A stretch of DNA of 64,000 nucleotides. Source: JBCCQL01 sp039414355. Its GTDB lineage: Bacteria > Planctomycetota > Planctomycetia > Pirellulales > Lacipirellulaceae. The notes beneath the pieces are model-generated. The model was given only the letters and a program-made list of their open reading frames with translations, searched no databases and had not been told where the DNA came from. A program made the position numbers and the translations under genes. Positions 45,415 through 53,375 of the stretch are shown one piece after another. Where the stretch lies: positions 1 to 64,000 of the forward strand of contig JBCDJN010000001.1 in assembly GCA_039414355.1 (NCBI GenBank), given 5' to 3'. Within the stretch, counting starts at the first letter, position 1; each line of letters opens with the position of its first letter.

Positions 45415-45443
45415 AGTTTAGTAGATTGCATACCATCTGCTAA
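45415..45443 (-). promoter_or_regulatory. GH86 promoter with a GntR-type operator in the spacer
   Basis: On the minus strand TTAGCA (45438-45443) and TAAACT (45415-45420) are 17 bp apart. The dyad GATTGCATACCATC (45424-45437) fills most of the spacer; its GAT and ATC ends are symmetric and it matches 12 of 14 positions of GATTGTATACAATC. A regulator bound here would block polymerase directly. Promoter boxes are only 4 of 6 matches each. Confidence 0.5.
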
Positions 45444-45463
45444 GGAAAGCTTTTCTCTTCCAC

Positions 45464-45473
45464 TTGTCAACAA
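45464..45473. promoter_or_regulatory. TTGTNNACAA dyad upstream of the PEP-CTERM operon
   Basis: TTGTCAACAA has the same eight fixed bases as the sites at 25207 and 12167. It is about 265 bp before the dockerin/PEP-CTERM gene and 186 bp before GH86. It could act on either side. Confidence 0.4.
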
Positions 45474-45737
45474 CCGCTCCCTCGCCCCGCGTGACGTGGT
45501 GTCCACGGACTCCGCGTACGCGAGCAAGAGATGCAAACCTGTCCATTAAGTCTTGTTCTGTCGGCGTCGCGCGGGCCTACCGCGTCAGCCGCAAACGCAA
45601 CGCTCCGCTGGGGCCGTTGCCAGAGACTGCGCGAGACCACTTGCTGGGGCTAACGCAACTCCGCTGTCATCAGGATTCAACCTCACTGGCTCCCTACACC
45701 TCTTCTCAGACTGGTCAACTCACGGAAAGCGAACCTC

Positions 45738-47363
45738 ATGAATCGACGATCTCTGCTGACCGGCTGCTGTTTCCTCGCAGCGATCATGGCGTGCGTGATG
45801 CCAACGCAGGCTCAGACAATCCTCGTCGGCGGGAGCTTCTTGAACGGCGACTTCAACGCCGACACCGACCCCACGGACATCCGGACCTACACCAATACGC
45901 CGGTCTGGGAGAACACCGGCGGCGCCGCTCCTAATCAAGAGTTCACCGCTACCCGGACCACCGGGGCGTTTAACGGTACACGGCACGCTCAGGCAACCGA
46001 CAACCCGGGCCTGGCCCACGGCGCCGACACGGGCTACACGATTCAGGACGGCGACACGTTCAACCTGAGCTACGTCTGGCGTGACGTCTTCCAGTGGGAC
46101 GACGCCGCCGACCAGATGCAGGTCACGATCTTCACTACGGACAACGATGCGATCTCCGGCGCCCGCACGGAGCTGGCGACTGCCGTCTCCGGCCTGTCAA
46201 CCATCAACAACACGTTTGAGTCCTTCGTTGCCAATCAGTTCTACACGGTCTCTGGTGGTCCTGAAGTCGGCCAACGCTTGTTCGTAGAGTTCGAAGGGCT
46301 CGATGGAAACGACGATCCGGCGACCGTTGGCTTCGCCAAGGTTGAGAACTTCGTGCTGTCGGTCGGAGATCCAAATCCGACCAACACCATCGATTTCGCC
46401 GGGCCGGGCTTCTCAGACGGACAGCTGCTGGGCCAGCAGGGCTGGAACGCGGCGCCAAGTTGGAACGTTTCCGATGCCGCTGGCAGCGGCGCCATCTCTA
46501 CCGATGTGAATGGCCAAGCCGCGACCTACAGCGAGCCGATTGTCATGACGCCCGGCGAGACGATGAGCTACAGCGTCAACTTCGAGTTTGAAGGGGAGTA
46601 CACCACGGCCACCACCTTCACTTATCTGTTCTCATCCGGCCTGCGAACGACGGCGGACTTCGGTGGGGTCGCCATCGGCGACGCCGTTGCCGCGGACGCG
46701 AACATCCAGGTGCTGCCGAACGACAACGCCGACAAGTACCGTCTGCTCAGCAACTTCAGCACAATCCCCGGCTCATCCCTGATCGGCGGAACCGAGGATG
46801 GAACCCAACTCGACCCCGGCGACGAGCTGCAGTTTGACTACGAGATCGTTGTCGGTCCGGATGCCGCGACTACCTTCTACACCGTCAACCTGACCAACCT
46901 CACCGACGGCGTGGAGACTGGCGCCAGCCAGGTGATTGGCGTCGACGAAGCCCTCTACACAGCACTGACCGGCGACGGGGCCTATGCCTTCGTTCAGCGG
47001 CTCAATCCCAACCCCACCGTCGAAGGGGCGCCCGCCGGCACGGGGCTCACAGCGCTCACCATCAACTCGATCGCCAGCGACTTCCCCGCTTTCTCCGGCG
47101 ACCTGGCGGGCGACTTCAACGACGACGGCATCGTCGACGCGGCCGACTTCACCGTGTGGCGTGACAACCTTGACGGCACCACCGCGCTGCCGAACGACAA
47201 CAATCTGGGCACGCCCGTCGGCCTCGCCCACTACGAGTTGTGGCGTGCGACTTTCGGGTCGATAGCCATCGGGTCCGCCGCGGCGACGCCCGAGCCGGCT
47301 TCGGCAGCGCTGCTGGCGATGGCGGGTCTGATGACCCTCCGCCGGCCGGGGCGTCGTCGCTGA
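45738..47363 (+). CDS. secreted dockerin-like PEP-CTERM protein
   Basis: A 541-residue surface protein. The signal peptide (LTGCCFLAAIMACVMPTQAQ) is followed by two beta-sandwich-like regions (about 27-210 and 215-440) rich in T, D, N and G. A dockerin-type EF-hand repeat is at about 455-510: GDFNDDGIVDAADFTVWRDN then LAHYELWRATFG. The end is a PEP-CTERM tag (TPEPASAALLAMAGL plus RRPGRRR). Binding of glycan or attachment of partners at the cell surface is plausible, given the divergent GH86 gene. No catalytic motif was recognised. A strong hairpin follows the stop. Confidence 0.85.
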   Translation: MNRRSLLTGCCFLAAIMACVMPTQAQTILVGGSFLNGDFNADTDPTDIRTYTNTPVWENTGGAAPNQEFTATRTTGAFNGTRHAQATDNPGLAHGADTGYTIQDGDTFNLSYVWRDVFQWDDAADQMQVTIFTTDNDAISGARTELATAVSGLSTINNTFESFVANQFYTVSGGPEVGQRLFVEFEGLDGNDDPATVGFAKVENFVLSVGDPNPTNTIDFAGPGFSDGQLLGQQGWNAAPSWNVSDAAGSGAISTDVNGQAATYSEPIVMTPGETMSYSVNFEFEGEYTTATTFTYLFSSGLRTTADFGGVAIGDAVAADANIQVLPNDNADKYRLLSNFSTIPGSSLIGGTEDGTQLDPGDELQFDYEIVVGPDAATTFYTVNLTNLTDGVETGASQVIGVDEALYTALTGDGAYAFVQRLNPNPTVEGAPAGTGLTALTINSIASDFPAFSGDLAGDFNDDGIVDAADFTVWRDNLDGTTALPNDNNLGTPVGLAHYELWRATFGSIAIGSAAATPEPASAALLAMAGLMTLRRPGRRR

Positions 47364-47371
47364 TTGCTGCC

Positions 47372-47412
47372 GCCCCGCTCACCGCGACGGGGCAGAACGC
47401 GGTGGGCGGGGC
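47372..47412 (+). terminator. strong hairpin terminator or attenuator after the PEP-CTERM gene
   Basis: A 15-bp stem (47372-47386 with 47398-47412) with a single G-U wobble and an 11-base loop, followed by TTGTTCAAT. It lies 9 bp after the stop and 43 bp before the DUF1559 gene, so it may set lower expression of the downstream genes rather than full termination. Confidence 0.75.
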
Positions 47413-47454
47413 TTGTTCAATACTCTATTCGCGAACGGAACGAAGGAATCTGTC

Positions 47455-48456
47455 ATGACCTGCTCAGTAAATCGCCGGGGTTCTTTCCGCGGGTTTACGC
47501 TTGTGGAACTCCTGGTCGTCATCGCGATCATCGGCATCCTGATCGCCCTGCTGCTACCGGCGGTCCAGGCCGCCCGCGAAGCCGCCCGCCGCATGCAGTG
47601 CGTGAACAATGAGAAGCAGATCATGCTCGCTACGCTCAACTACGAGCAGTCGCGTGGGACGCTTCCGCCGGGTGCGATCTTCTGGAACGAAGAGGGGGAG
47701 CAAGAAGACCGCGTCGGAGTCCTGGCCTGGATTCTGCCCTACGCCGAGGACACCGGCCTCCATCAATTGATCGACCCCGAATCGGAGCACCTCGATGATA
47801 GCGGGAACCGCGTGAGCTCAGCGAACCTGCGGCTCGAAGACGGGACCTACCTTTCCTCGTTCGTGATTGACATGTACGTCTGTCCGAGCGACCCGTCCGA
47901 GCTGCGTCCCGTCCACTGGGGACGTGCCCGAGCCAAGATGAACTACGCCGCCTCCAATGGCTCGATGGAGCTGGGCAACAACGGCGGCTGTTCATGCGCC
48001 GAAGAGCAAGACAAGTGGAATCAGTTCGCGTTGATGTTGAAGCCCGCCTGGAAGGACCGCGACCAGTATTCCGGACCGTTCTCGCGCTTTGAGTACCCGA
48101 CGAAACTCCAGCAAGTCACGGACGGACTCTCCAACACGATCTTCTTCGGTGAGGTCCGGCCGGACTGCTCGAATCACACGCGAGCCGGATGGCTGCACCC
48201 AAACAACGGCTCGGGCCTGACGTTAACGACGGTGCCGATCAACTTTGATTCCTGCAATGTCGACGCCCCCAACGCCTGCAATCAACCCTGCAACTGGAAC
48301 ATGGAGTTCGGGTTCAAGTCCACGCATCCAGGCGGGGCCAACTTCGCCATGGGCGATGGTAGCGTGCACTTCCTCAGCGAAGACATCGACCACCAGACCT
48401 ACCAGTTCTTGGGCGAAAAGGCCGACGACCAACCGATTGGCGGCGGCGTCTTTTGA
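47455..48456 (+). CDS. DUF1559 protein with type IV pilin-like N-terminus
   Basis: A 333-residue protein. A prepilin-type leader ends at GFTLVELLVVIAIIGILIAL, with Gly before Phe for prepilin peptidase cleavage and Glu at +5. DUF1559 follows: LLPAVQAAREAARRMQC, ATLNYEQSRGTLPPG, VCPSDP, DGLSNTIFFGE, and the C-terminal H-x-G-G motif HPGGANFAMGDGSVHFLSE. These proteins are very numerous in planctomycetes; they are thought to be pseudopilin-like surface proteins but the function is not established. GAAGGAA precedes the ATG. It is between a PEP-CTERM gene and a small lipoprotein gene, a frequent planctomycete trio. Confidence 0.92.
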   Translation: MTCSVNRRGSFRGFTLVELLVVIAIIGILIALLLPAVQAAREAARRMQCVNNEKQIMLATLNYEQSRGTLPPGAIFWNEEGEQEDRVGVLAWILPYAEDTGLHQLIDPESEHLDDSGNRVSSANLRLEDGTYLSSFVIDMYVCPSDPSELRPVHWGRARAKMNYAASNGSMELGNNGGCSCAEEQDKWNQFALMLKPAWKDRDQYSGPFSRFEYPTKLQQVTDGLSNTIFFGEVRPDCSNHTRAGWLHPNNGSGLTLTTVPINFDSCNVDAPNACNQPCNWNMEFGFKSTHPGGANFAMGDGSVHFLSEDIDHQTYQFLGEKADDQPIGGGVF

Positions 48457-48472
48457 GCGGCGAGAACCAAAC

Positions 48473-48952
48473 GTGACCATTCTACGCAGACGCGATTCAG
48501 CCACCGCTTGCTTCGTGGCGTTGCTGGTCCTGCTGCCGGGCTGCGGCGGCGATGCCGACATGGCGCCGGTGACGGGCATGGTAACCCTCGACGGGGAACC
48601 GGTCCCCAACGCCGTTGTCACTTTCATGCCGTCAAAGGGTGGTTTGCCTTCGACCGGCCAAACCGACCCGGACGGCGGCTTCCGTCTCAAGATGCCCAAG
48701 GGCGACGACGGGGCCCCCATCGGGCGACACTTGGTCTCCGTCATCGCGCGACAAACGCAGGATGCACCAACGCCGCAAGGTGGCAACGAAGAGATGGCGT
48801 CGCTTCAGGGCTACGGCCCTCGCTATCGGAAGCCAAAGTCGCGTTCGCTGGTCCCAACGCGGTACTCCAAGTTCGAGACGTCGGGACTGGAGTTCGAAGT
48901 CAAAGCAGGCGCCGAGAACAACGCCGAGCTTGCCCTTACCAGCGGCCGCTGA
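48473..48952 (+). CDS. small lipoprotein with transthyretin/carboxypeptidase-regulatory-like fold
   Basis: A 159-residue protein. The signal ends in a lipobox (LLVLLPGC, with the lipidated Cys at about 25). The body has the short beta-sandwich pattern of planctomycete carboxypeptidase-regulatory-like lipoproteins: VTGMVTLDGEPVPNAVVTF, GQTDPDGGFRLKMPKGDDG, and a C-terminal KFETSGLEFEVKAG. It starts with GTG 16 bp after the DUF1559 stop, so they are one operon. Such lipoproteins usually accompany DUF1559 genes; function unknown. It converges on the sulfatase 38 bp away. Confidence 0.82.
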   Translation: MTILRRRDSATACFVALLVLLPGCGGDADMAPVTGMVTLDGEPVPNAVVTFMPSKGGLPSTGQTDPDGGFRLKMPKGDDGAPIGRHLVSVIARQTQDAPTPQGGNEEMASLQGYGPRYRKPKSRSLVPTRYSKFETSGLEFEVKAGAENNAELALTSGR

Positions 48953-48990
48953 AGCTGCTCAGTGGTGCTGCGTCGTACGCGGCTTAGCGG

Positions 48991-50793
48991 TCAGTCCGCC
49001 AGCGCCGTGATCCTGACAAAGTACGGCCCGCGGCTGCGTTTCGTCGAGGCGTCAACCAAGGCGCCGGAGAGCTTGTGCCGGCCGGCTGCCAGGTTGGTGA
49101 CGAAGGAGACGGACGAGTCGCGTGGTTGCGTCTCGGCCGAGTGTTCAACAGGCCCAACACGCAGCGACGCCGAGCCGGCGCCCATGGCTCGCGCGCTCTC
49201 GAACGGGTAGCGGGCGAGTTCGATCCGATAGCGGCCCGCGGTCGCGACTTCGAGCGGCCAGTAACCGTGGATCCATAAGTCGTCTCGCTCCAGCTGGCCC
49301 ATCTCCCAAATCACGTTTCCCGAGGTCGGACGCCAGTCACGAACCGTAAACTCAACCGACTTTGACTCCGGTGCTCCGATGATGATGCGAGCGTCGTCTT
49401 CGACATTCGCGTAGACGTCCGCATAGTAGTGCCGGTAATGATCGTCGAGTCGTCGCGCGACCACTGGATGCTCCGCCGCCACATCCGTCGCTTGACCAGG
49501 GTCCTGGGCGATATCGTACAGCTCGCCGTTCACGAACCGCCATCGACGGGTTAACACGGCGTGCTGCGGCAAAGCGTGTTTGGCCGAAGCGACAGGCGAG
49601 GTCCGCCCTGTGAGCGCGGGCGTTGTCTCTTGCCGCTCAACCACAAGAGTGCGATCAGGCCAATCGACAGCCCGGTTTCGCAGCAGCGCCGCGATGCTCG
49701 TTCCGTCGAAGCCAGATGCGTCGCCGTCACGCAGCGTCTGCAGCCCGCAGAGATCGATTAGCGTCGGCAGCAAGTCGCGGTGGCATGTGAGCTCGCTAAC
49801 CGCGTGCGGCGACGGCAGGCCGTTGGGCCAGCGAATGAAGCACGCGACGCGGTGGCCGCCCTCGTAAACGGATCCCTTATCCCCTCGCATGCCGGCGTTG
49901 AAGGCGCCCTCGGACCCGCTGTTGGCAGCGGTGCCGTTGTCACCTAAGAAAACAACGATCGTGTCGTCCGCTTGGCCAGTCTGGTCCAAGGCGCCGAGCA
50001 ATCGGCCCAGATTCTCGTCGAAGTTCTCGATCATCCCGTAGAACTTCGCGCGGTTCTCGGGCAGGCCGAGCTCGCGGAACCGCCGCGCGTAACGCTCCGG
50101 CACATTGAACGGCGAGTGCATGGCGTTCGTGGCGAGGTAGACGAAGAAGGGCTGACCCTGTTCACTCTGAACCGGTCGACGGATCACGCGCATCGCTTCG
50201 TTGACGAAGACATCGGTGCAGTACCCTCGGAACGACTCCGCCACTCCGTTGCGGAAGTACACGTCATCGATGTAATCGTTGCCGACCGGGTTGCCGATCT
50301 CATCGACCCCGCCGGCGCGGCAGCAGACCACCTCGTCAAAGCCGCGGCTGCCGGGGTCGTACGGCCAGAAGTCGCCCAGGTGCCACTTGCCGAACATCGC
50401 CGTGGCGTAGCCCGACGCGCGGAAGTAGTCCGCCATCGTCCGCTCACGAGCGTGCAGCAGCTGTCGGCCGTGGGTGACGGTCCAGGCGCCAACGCGTCCG
50501 CAGTACCGCCCCGTCATGAGCGCCGCCCGCGTCGGCGTGCAGACAGGGTCCACGTGGAAGTCTTCGAGCGTCACCGCAGACGCCCGCAGCCGATCGAGGT
50601 TGGGCGTCTGCAGGAGTTCGTTGCCGTGGGCGGCAAGGTCTCCGTAGCCTTGGTCGTCGGTGACGATCAGGAGGACGTTGGGTCGCCTAGGTGGCGACGG
50701 CGCTGTCTCAGCCGCGAAGCACTTGGCGGAGATGACGAGCGATAAGCCCAGCGGGAGCACAGCGAGTACGGAGCGGATTCGTCGGTAACGCAT
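48991..50793 (-). CDS. secreted S1-family sulfatase
   Basis: A 600-residue sulfatase with a signal peptide (SVLAVLPLGLSLVISAKCFA). It has the metal site NVLLIVTDDQGYGDLA, the activation motif CTPTR (Cys85) in CTPTRAALMTGRY, GKWHLGDFWPYD and VFLGDNGTAAN. The last 150 or so residues (from about 455) form an extra beta domain (IIIGAPESKSVEFTV, RYRIELARYPFE) common in arylsulfatase A-like planctomycete enzymes. It is the last gene of the G8-aldolase-sulfatase-sulfatase run, 27 bp after the previous gene. Substrate unknown; algal galactan sulfate is inferred from context. Confidence 0.92.
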   Translation of the reverse strand: MRYRRIRSVLAVLPLGLSLVISAKCFAAETAPSPPRRPNVLLIVTDDQGYGDLAAHGNELLQTPNLDRLRASAVTLEDFHVDPVCTPTRAALMTGRYCGRVGAWTVTHGRQLLHARERTMADYFRASGYATAMFGKWHLGDFWPYDPGSRGFDEVVCCRAGGVDEIGNPVGNDYIDDVYFRNGVAESFRGYCTDVFVNEAMRVIRRPVQSEQGQPFFVYLATNAMHSPFNVPERYARRFRELGLPENRAKFYGMIENFDENLGRLLGALDQTGQADDTIVVFLGDNGTAANSGSEGAFNAGMRGDKGSVYEGGHRVACFIRWPNGLPSPHAVSELTCHRDLLPTLIDLCGLQTLRDGDASGFDGTSIAALLRNRAVDWPDRTLVVERQETTPALTGRTSPVASAKHALPQHAVLTRRWRFVNGELYDIAQDPGQATDVAAEHPVVARRLDDHYRHYYADVYANVEDDARIIIGAPESKSVEFTVRDWRPTSGNVIWEMGQLERDDLWIHGYWPLEVATAGRYRIELARYPFESARAMGAGSASLRVGPVEHSAETQPRDSSVSFVTNLAAGRHKLSGALVDASTKRSRGPYFVRITALAD

Positions 50794-50820
50794 GAGTCCT
50801 CGTTCCAGCGCAAACAGCCG

Positions 50821-52695
50821 TTAGTTAAGCGGCCGCGGCGGCGGGACCAGACCGGGGGGGAAGTCGAGCCGCCGATCGTGGCTTCCGGCTGCGAAGTCAC
50901 TCCTGACGAAGTCCTCTTGCTTCGTCCAGTCGCACTCAATCCGGCCGTCGCCCAGCACGATCCTTGCCAGCTTCTGGCGGAGGAAGCCGGCCAGCGGCCG
51001 GTACTCTTCTTTGGCCGCGACATTGATCCGCTCCTCGGGATCAACGCGGCGGTCGTGCAGCAGCAGGTCGACCTGCTCGGCCGGAGCCGTGAGCCCCCAT
51101 CGGATCCGCTCGCCCGGCATGTAGCCGTTGCCGGGCTTGGTGTAGAACGGCCGCACCCGCATGGCGACGGTGAAGTCGTCGCTGCGAAGGTGAGCCCAGT
51201 CGCCCCGCACCTGATTCATCTCGCCGATGATGTAGTCGCGCTGGCGACCCTCGTCGAGCGTCTTCAGCAGGCTGACCCCGTCGAGCCCGGGGTGTTCGGT
51301 TTTCGGGACGCCGGCCAAGTCGTAGAAGGTGGGCGCGAGGTCGACGAACTCGACCATCTCCCGGCAGACCGTGCCGGGTGGGAACCGCCGCTTGTCCGAC
51401 GAGACGACGACCATGCTGTCTTGCACCGTCTGCCGCCAGGGCGTGAACTTCGCTTCGATGCCCTGCTCGCCGAGGTGCCACCCGTGATCGCCGCACACAT
51501 ACACGATTACGTACGGCTGGCTCTGCCGGTCGCAGTACGCACGGAACGCGTCAACCGTCTGCCCGATCAACTCGTCGCCCATCGCGCAGAACGCGTAGTA
51601 GTCTCGGATCGCCTGCTGCTTCTCGGCGTCGGCCATCCGCGAGAAGTCCATGTCGTCACGCAGCTTCTGCATGCTTGAGGGAAGCGTCTCGGCGTCGCGG
51701 GAGTCGAACGCGGGGACCTTGTACCGCTTGCCCGCGAAGCGGTCGCGGAACTCCTTCGACGGAAGCACGGGCGTGTGCGGGAAGTGGAAGCCGACGTAGG
51801 TGAAGATGGGCCGGGAAGGATCGGGGCCGCGGCAATCGTCGCCGGCGATCGACGTGTAGCTCTTGCCGGCGCTCGCAAAGTACTGCTCCGCGCACCGGAC
51901 GATGGCGCCGTCGAGCGTGCCACGCGTGGTGTTCGGCGAGACGCCGCCGATGATCAGGTTGGGGTTCCGCCGCGTATACGATCGCAAAATGTCTAGCTCT
52001 TCCTCAACGGCGGCTCGCGTGTCGGTGTCGGCCCGAACCAGATTCTTGTCAACGTTGCTGTGCCAGAACTGCTTGGTCTCGCCACCCGGAAACCGGTAGA
52101 CCTCCTGCGTGCCGAGCACCATGCCCTTGCCGTTGTGGCGGCCCCAGGGGCGGTTGAACCAGTAGTCGCTGTGCTGGGTTGGCTCCAGGTCTTTCGGTCG
52201 GATCATTGGGTCGTAGAACCCCGGCGGCTGCCACTGGTTCATCTTCTCCCAGGGGAAGATGCGGACGCCGCTCTTGCCGAACGACGCCGGCTGGTAGCCG
52301 TGCTCCTTGAGAACCTCGGGCACGAGCCGACTGGCGCAGCCCGCGCTCAGGTGCGTCTTCTCGAACCCGTAGATGCCCGACCGGTGCGGGTACTTGCCGG
52401 TGATCATCGACGCCCGCGACGGCGCGCAAGCCATCGAGTTGCAGAACGCCCGCGTGAACAGCACGCCCTCGGCGGCGAGCGCGTCGATCCGCGGCGACTC
52501 GACATAGCCGAGCGGGCTGCTCGACCGCCCGCTCGTCGCACGGTTGTAGCAAGCGAGCGAGTCGCTCCGTTGGTCGTCGGTGACGATCCAGAGGATATTC
52601 GGCCGGACCGAGGCGCCCACCGCGGCCAGCGGCATGAGGCCGAGCATGAGCGCAAAAGCGATGGCTGTAGAAGCTGCTCGGCTAGGTATTCTCAT
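50821..52695 (-). CDS. secreted S1-family sulfatase
   Basis: A 624-residue sulfatase with a signal peptide (AIAFALMLGLMPLAAVGA). It has NILWIVTDDQRSD, the activation motif CAPSR (Cys90) in CAPSRASMITGKYP, and CGDHGWHLGEQGIEAKF. It is a close relative of the sulfatase at 13193-15073 and shares NRAT-GRS-SPLGYVESP and the C-terminal NIVLGDGRIECDW-type segment. The gene begins 14 bp after the aldolase stop, so desulfation and AHG catabolism appear to be expressed together. ATG at 52695 gives the signal peptide; a longer frame overlaps the aldolase. Confidence 0.92.
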   Translation of the reverse strand: MRIPSRAASTAIAFALMLGLMPLAAVGASVRPNILWIVTDDQRSDSLACYNRATSGRSSSPLGYVESPRIDALAAEGVLFTRAFCNSMACAPSRASMITGKYPHRSGIYGFEKTHLSAGCASRLVPEVLKEHGYQPASFGKSGVRIFPWEKMNQWQPPGFYDPMIRPKDLEPTQHSDYWFNRPWGRHNGKGMVLGTQEVYRFPGGETKQFWHSNVDKNLVRADTDTRAAVEEELDILRSYTRRNPNLIIGGVSPNTTRGTLDGAIVRCAEQYFASAGKSYTSIAGDDCRGPDPSRPIFTYVGFHFPHTPVLPSKEFRDRFAGKRYKVPAFDSRDAETLPSSMQKLRDDMDFSRMADAEKQQAIRDYYAFCAMGDELIGQTVDAFRAYCDRQSQPYVIVYVCGDHGWHLGEQGIEAKFTPWRQTVQDSMVVVSSDKRRFPPGTVCREMVEFVDLAPTFYDLAGVPKTEHPGLDGVSLLKTLDEGRQRDYIIGEMNQVRGDWAHLRSDDFTVAMRVRPFYTKPGNGYMPGERIRWGLTAPAEQVDLLLHDRRVDPEERINVAAKEEYRPLAGFLRQKLARIVLGDGRIECDWTKQEDFVRSDFAAGSHDRRLDFPPGLVPPPRPLN

Positions 52696-52709
52696 CGTTG
52701 ACCCGTCGG

Positions 52710-53348
52710 TTACTTTGCGGCGAGCGTTTCGCTCGCGATGGCGACCGCGTCGCGGACGCTTTCCTTCACGCGGTCCCACTGGCCGTCGCGGAGCCACTCC
52801 CGCCGCACCATCCAACTACCGCCGCAGGCGGCGACGGAGGGCAGCGAGAGATAGTCTGTGAGGTTCGACGCGCTCACGCCGCCGGTGGGGATAAAACGCA
52901 AACCCGCAAACGGAGCGGCGAGCGCCTTGAGCAACGCCGCCCCGCCGATCGCCTCGGCCGGGAAGAACTTGACCAGTTCCAAGCCAAGACCCACGGCCCG
53001 CTGCGCTTCGGTCGCTGTTGCGATGCCCGGCGCCGCCGGTATGTCGCGGTCGTGGCAGCACTGAACCACCGCCTCGTCGAGACCGGGCGAGATCACGAAG
53101 CGGGCGCCGGCGTCGATGGCTCGCTTCGCTTGATCGGCGTTGAGCACGGTCCCGGCGCCAACGAGTAGGTTCTCTACCGCCGCCATGCGTTCGATCGCGC
53201 CGAGCGCGGCCGGCGTGCGCAGGGTCACCTCGGCGACCGGCAACCCCGCCTCAACCAGGGCTTCGCCGAGCGGAACCGCTTGAGCCACGTCGTCGATCAC
53301 GACGACCGGGATCAGTCCGCGGCCGGTCAGTCGTTCAAGTTCGAGCAT
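52710..53348 (-). CDS. eda: KDPG/KHG aldolase (2-dehydro-3-deoxy-phosphogluconate aldolase)
   Basis: A 212-residue class I aldolase. The catalytic Glu40 (AEVTLRT) and the Schiff-base Lys127 (LVKFFPAEAIGG) are present, with GAGTVLNADQAKRAIDAGA and FIPTGGVSASNL. It cleaves KDPG to pyruvate and glyceraldehyde 3-phosphate, the last step of the AHG route, after the kinase encoded at 18.7 kb. It lies between the giant G8 gene (27 bp) and two sulfatase genes. No 6-phosphogluconate dehydratase gene is adjacent, which favours a role in sugar-acid catabolism over the Entner-Doudoroff route itself. Confidence 0.93.
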   Translation of the reverse strand: MLELERLTGRGLIPVVVIDDVAQAVPLGEALVEAGLPVAEVTLRTPAALGAIERMAAVENLLVGAGTVLNADQAKRAIDAGARFVISPGLDEAVVQCCHDRDIPAAPGIATATEAQRAVGLGLELVKFFPAEAIGGAALLKALAAPFAGLRFIPTGGVSASNLTDYLSLPSVAACGGSWMVRREWLRDGQWDRVKESVRDAVAIASETLAAK

Positions 53349-53375
53349 TCACCAACCTTTGCGGCCTCGCGGCGC

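Larger units (their letters stand above)
45279..45737. other. divergent regulatory region between the GH86 and PEP-CTERM genes
   Basis: A 459-bp gap without a convincing gene. It contains a candidate promoter with a dyad facing GH86 (45415-45443) and a TTGTCAACAA core (45464-45473). From 45480 to 45720 I see no promoter pair, RNA gene or conserved frame. Confidence 0.5.
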
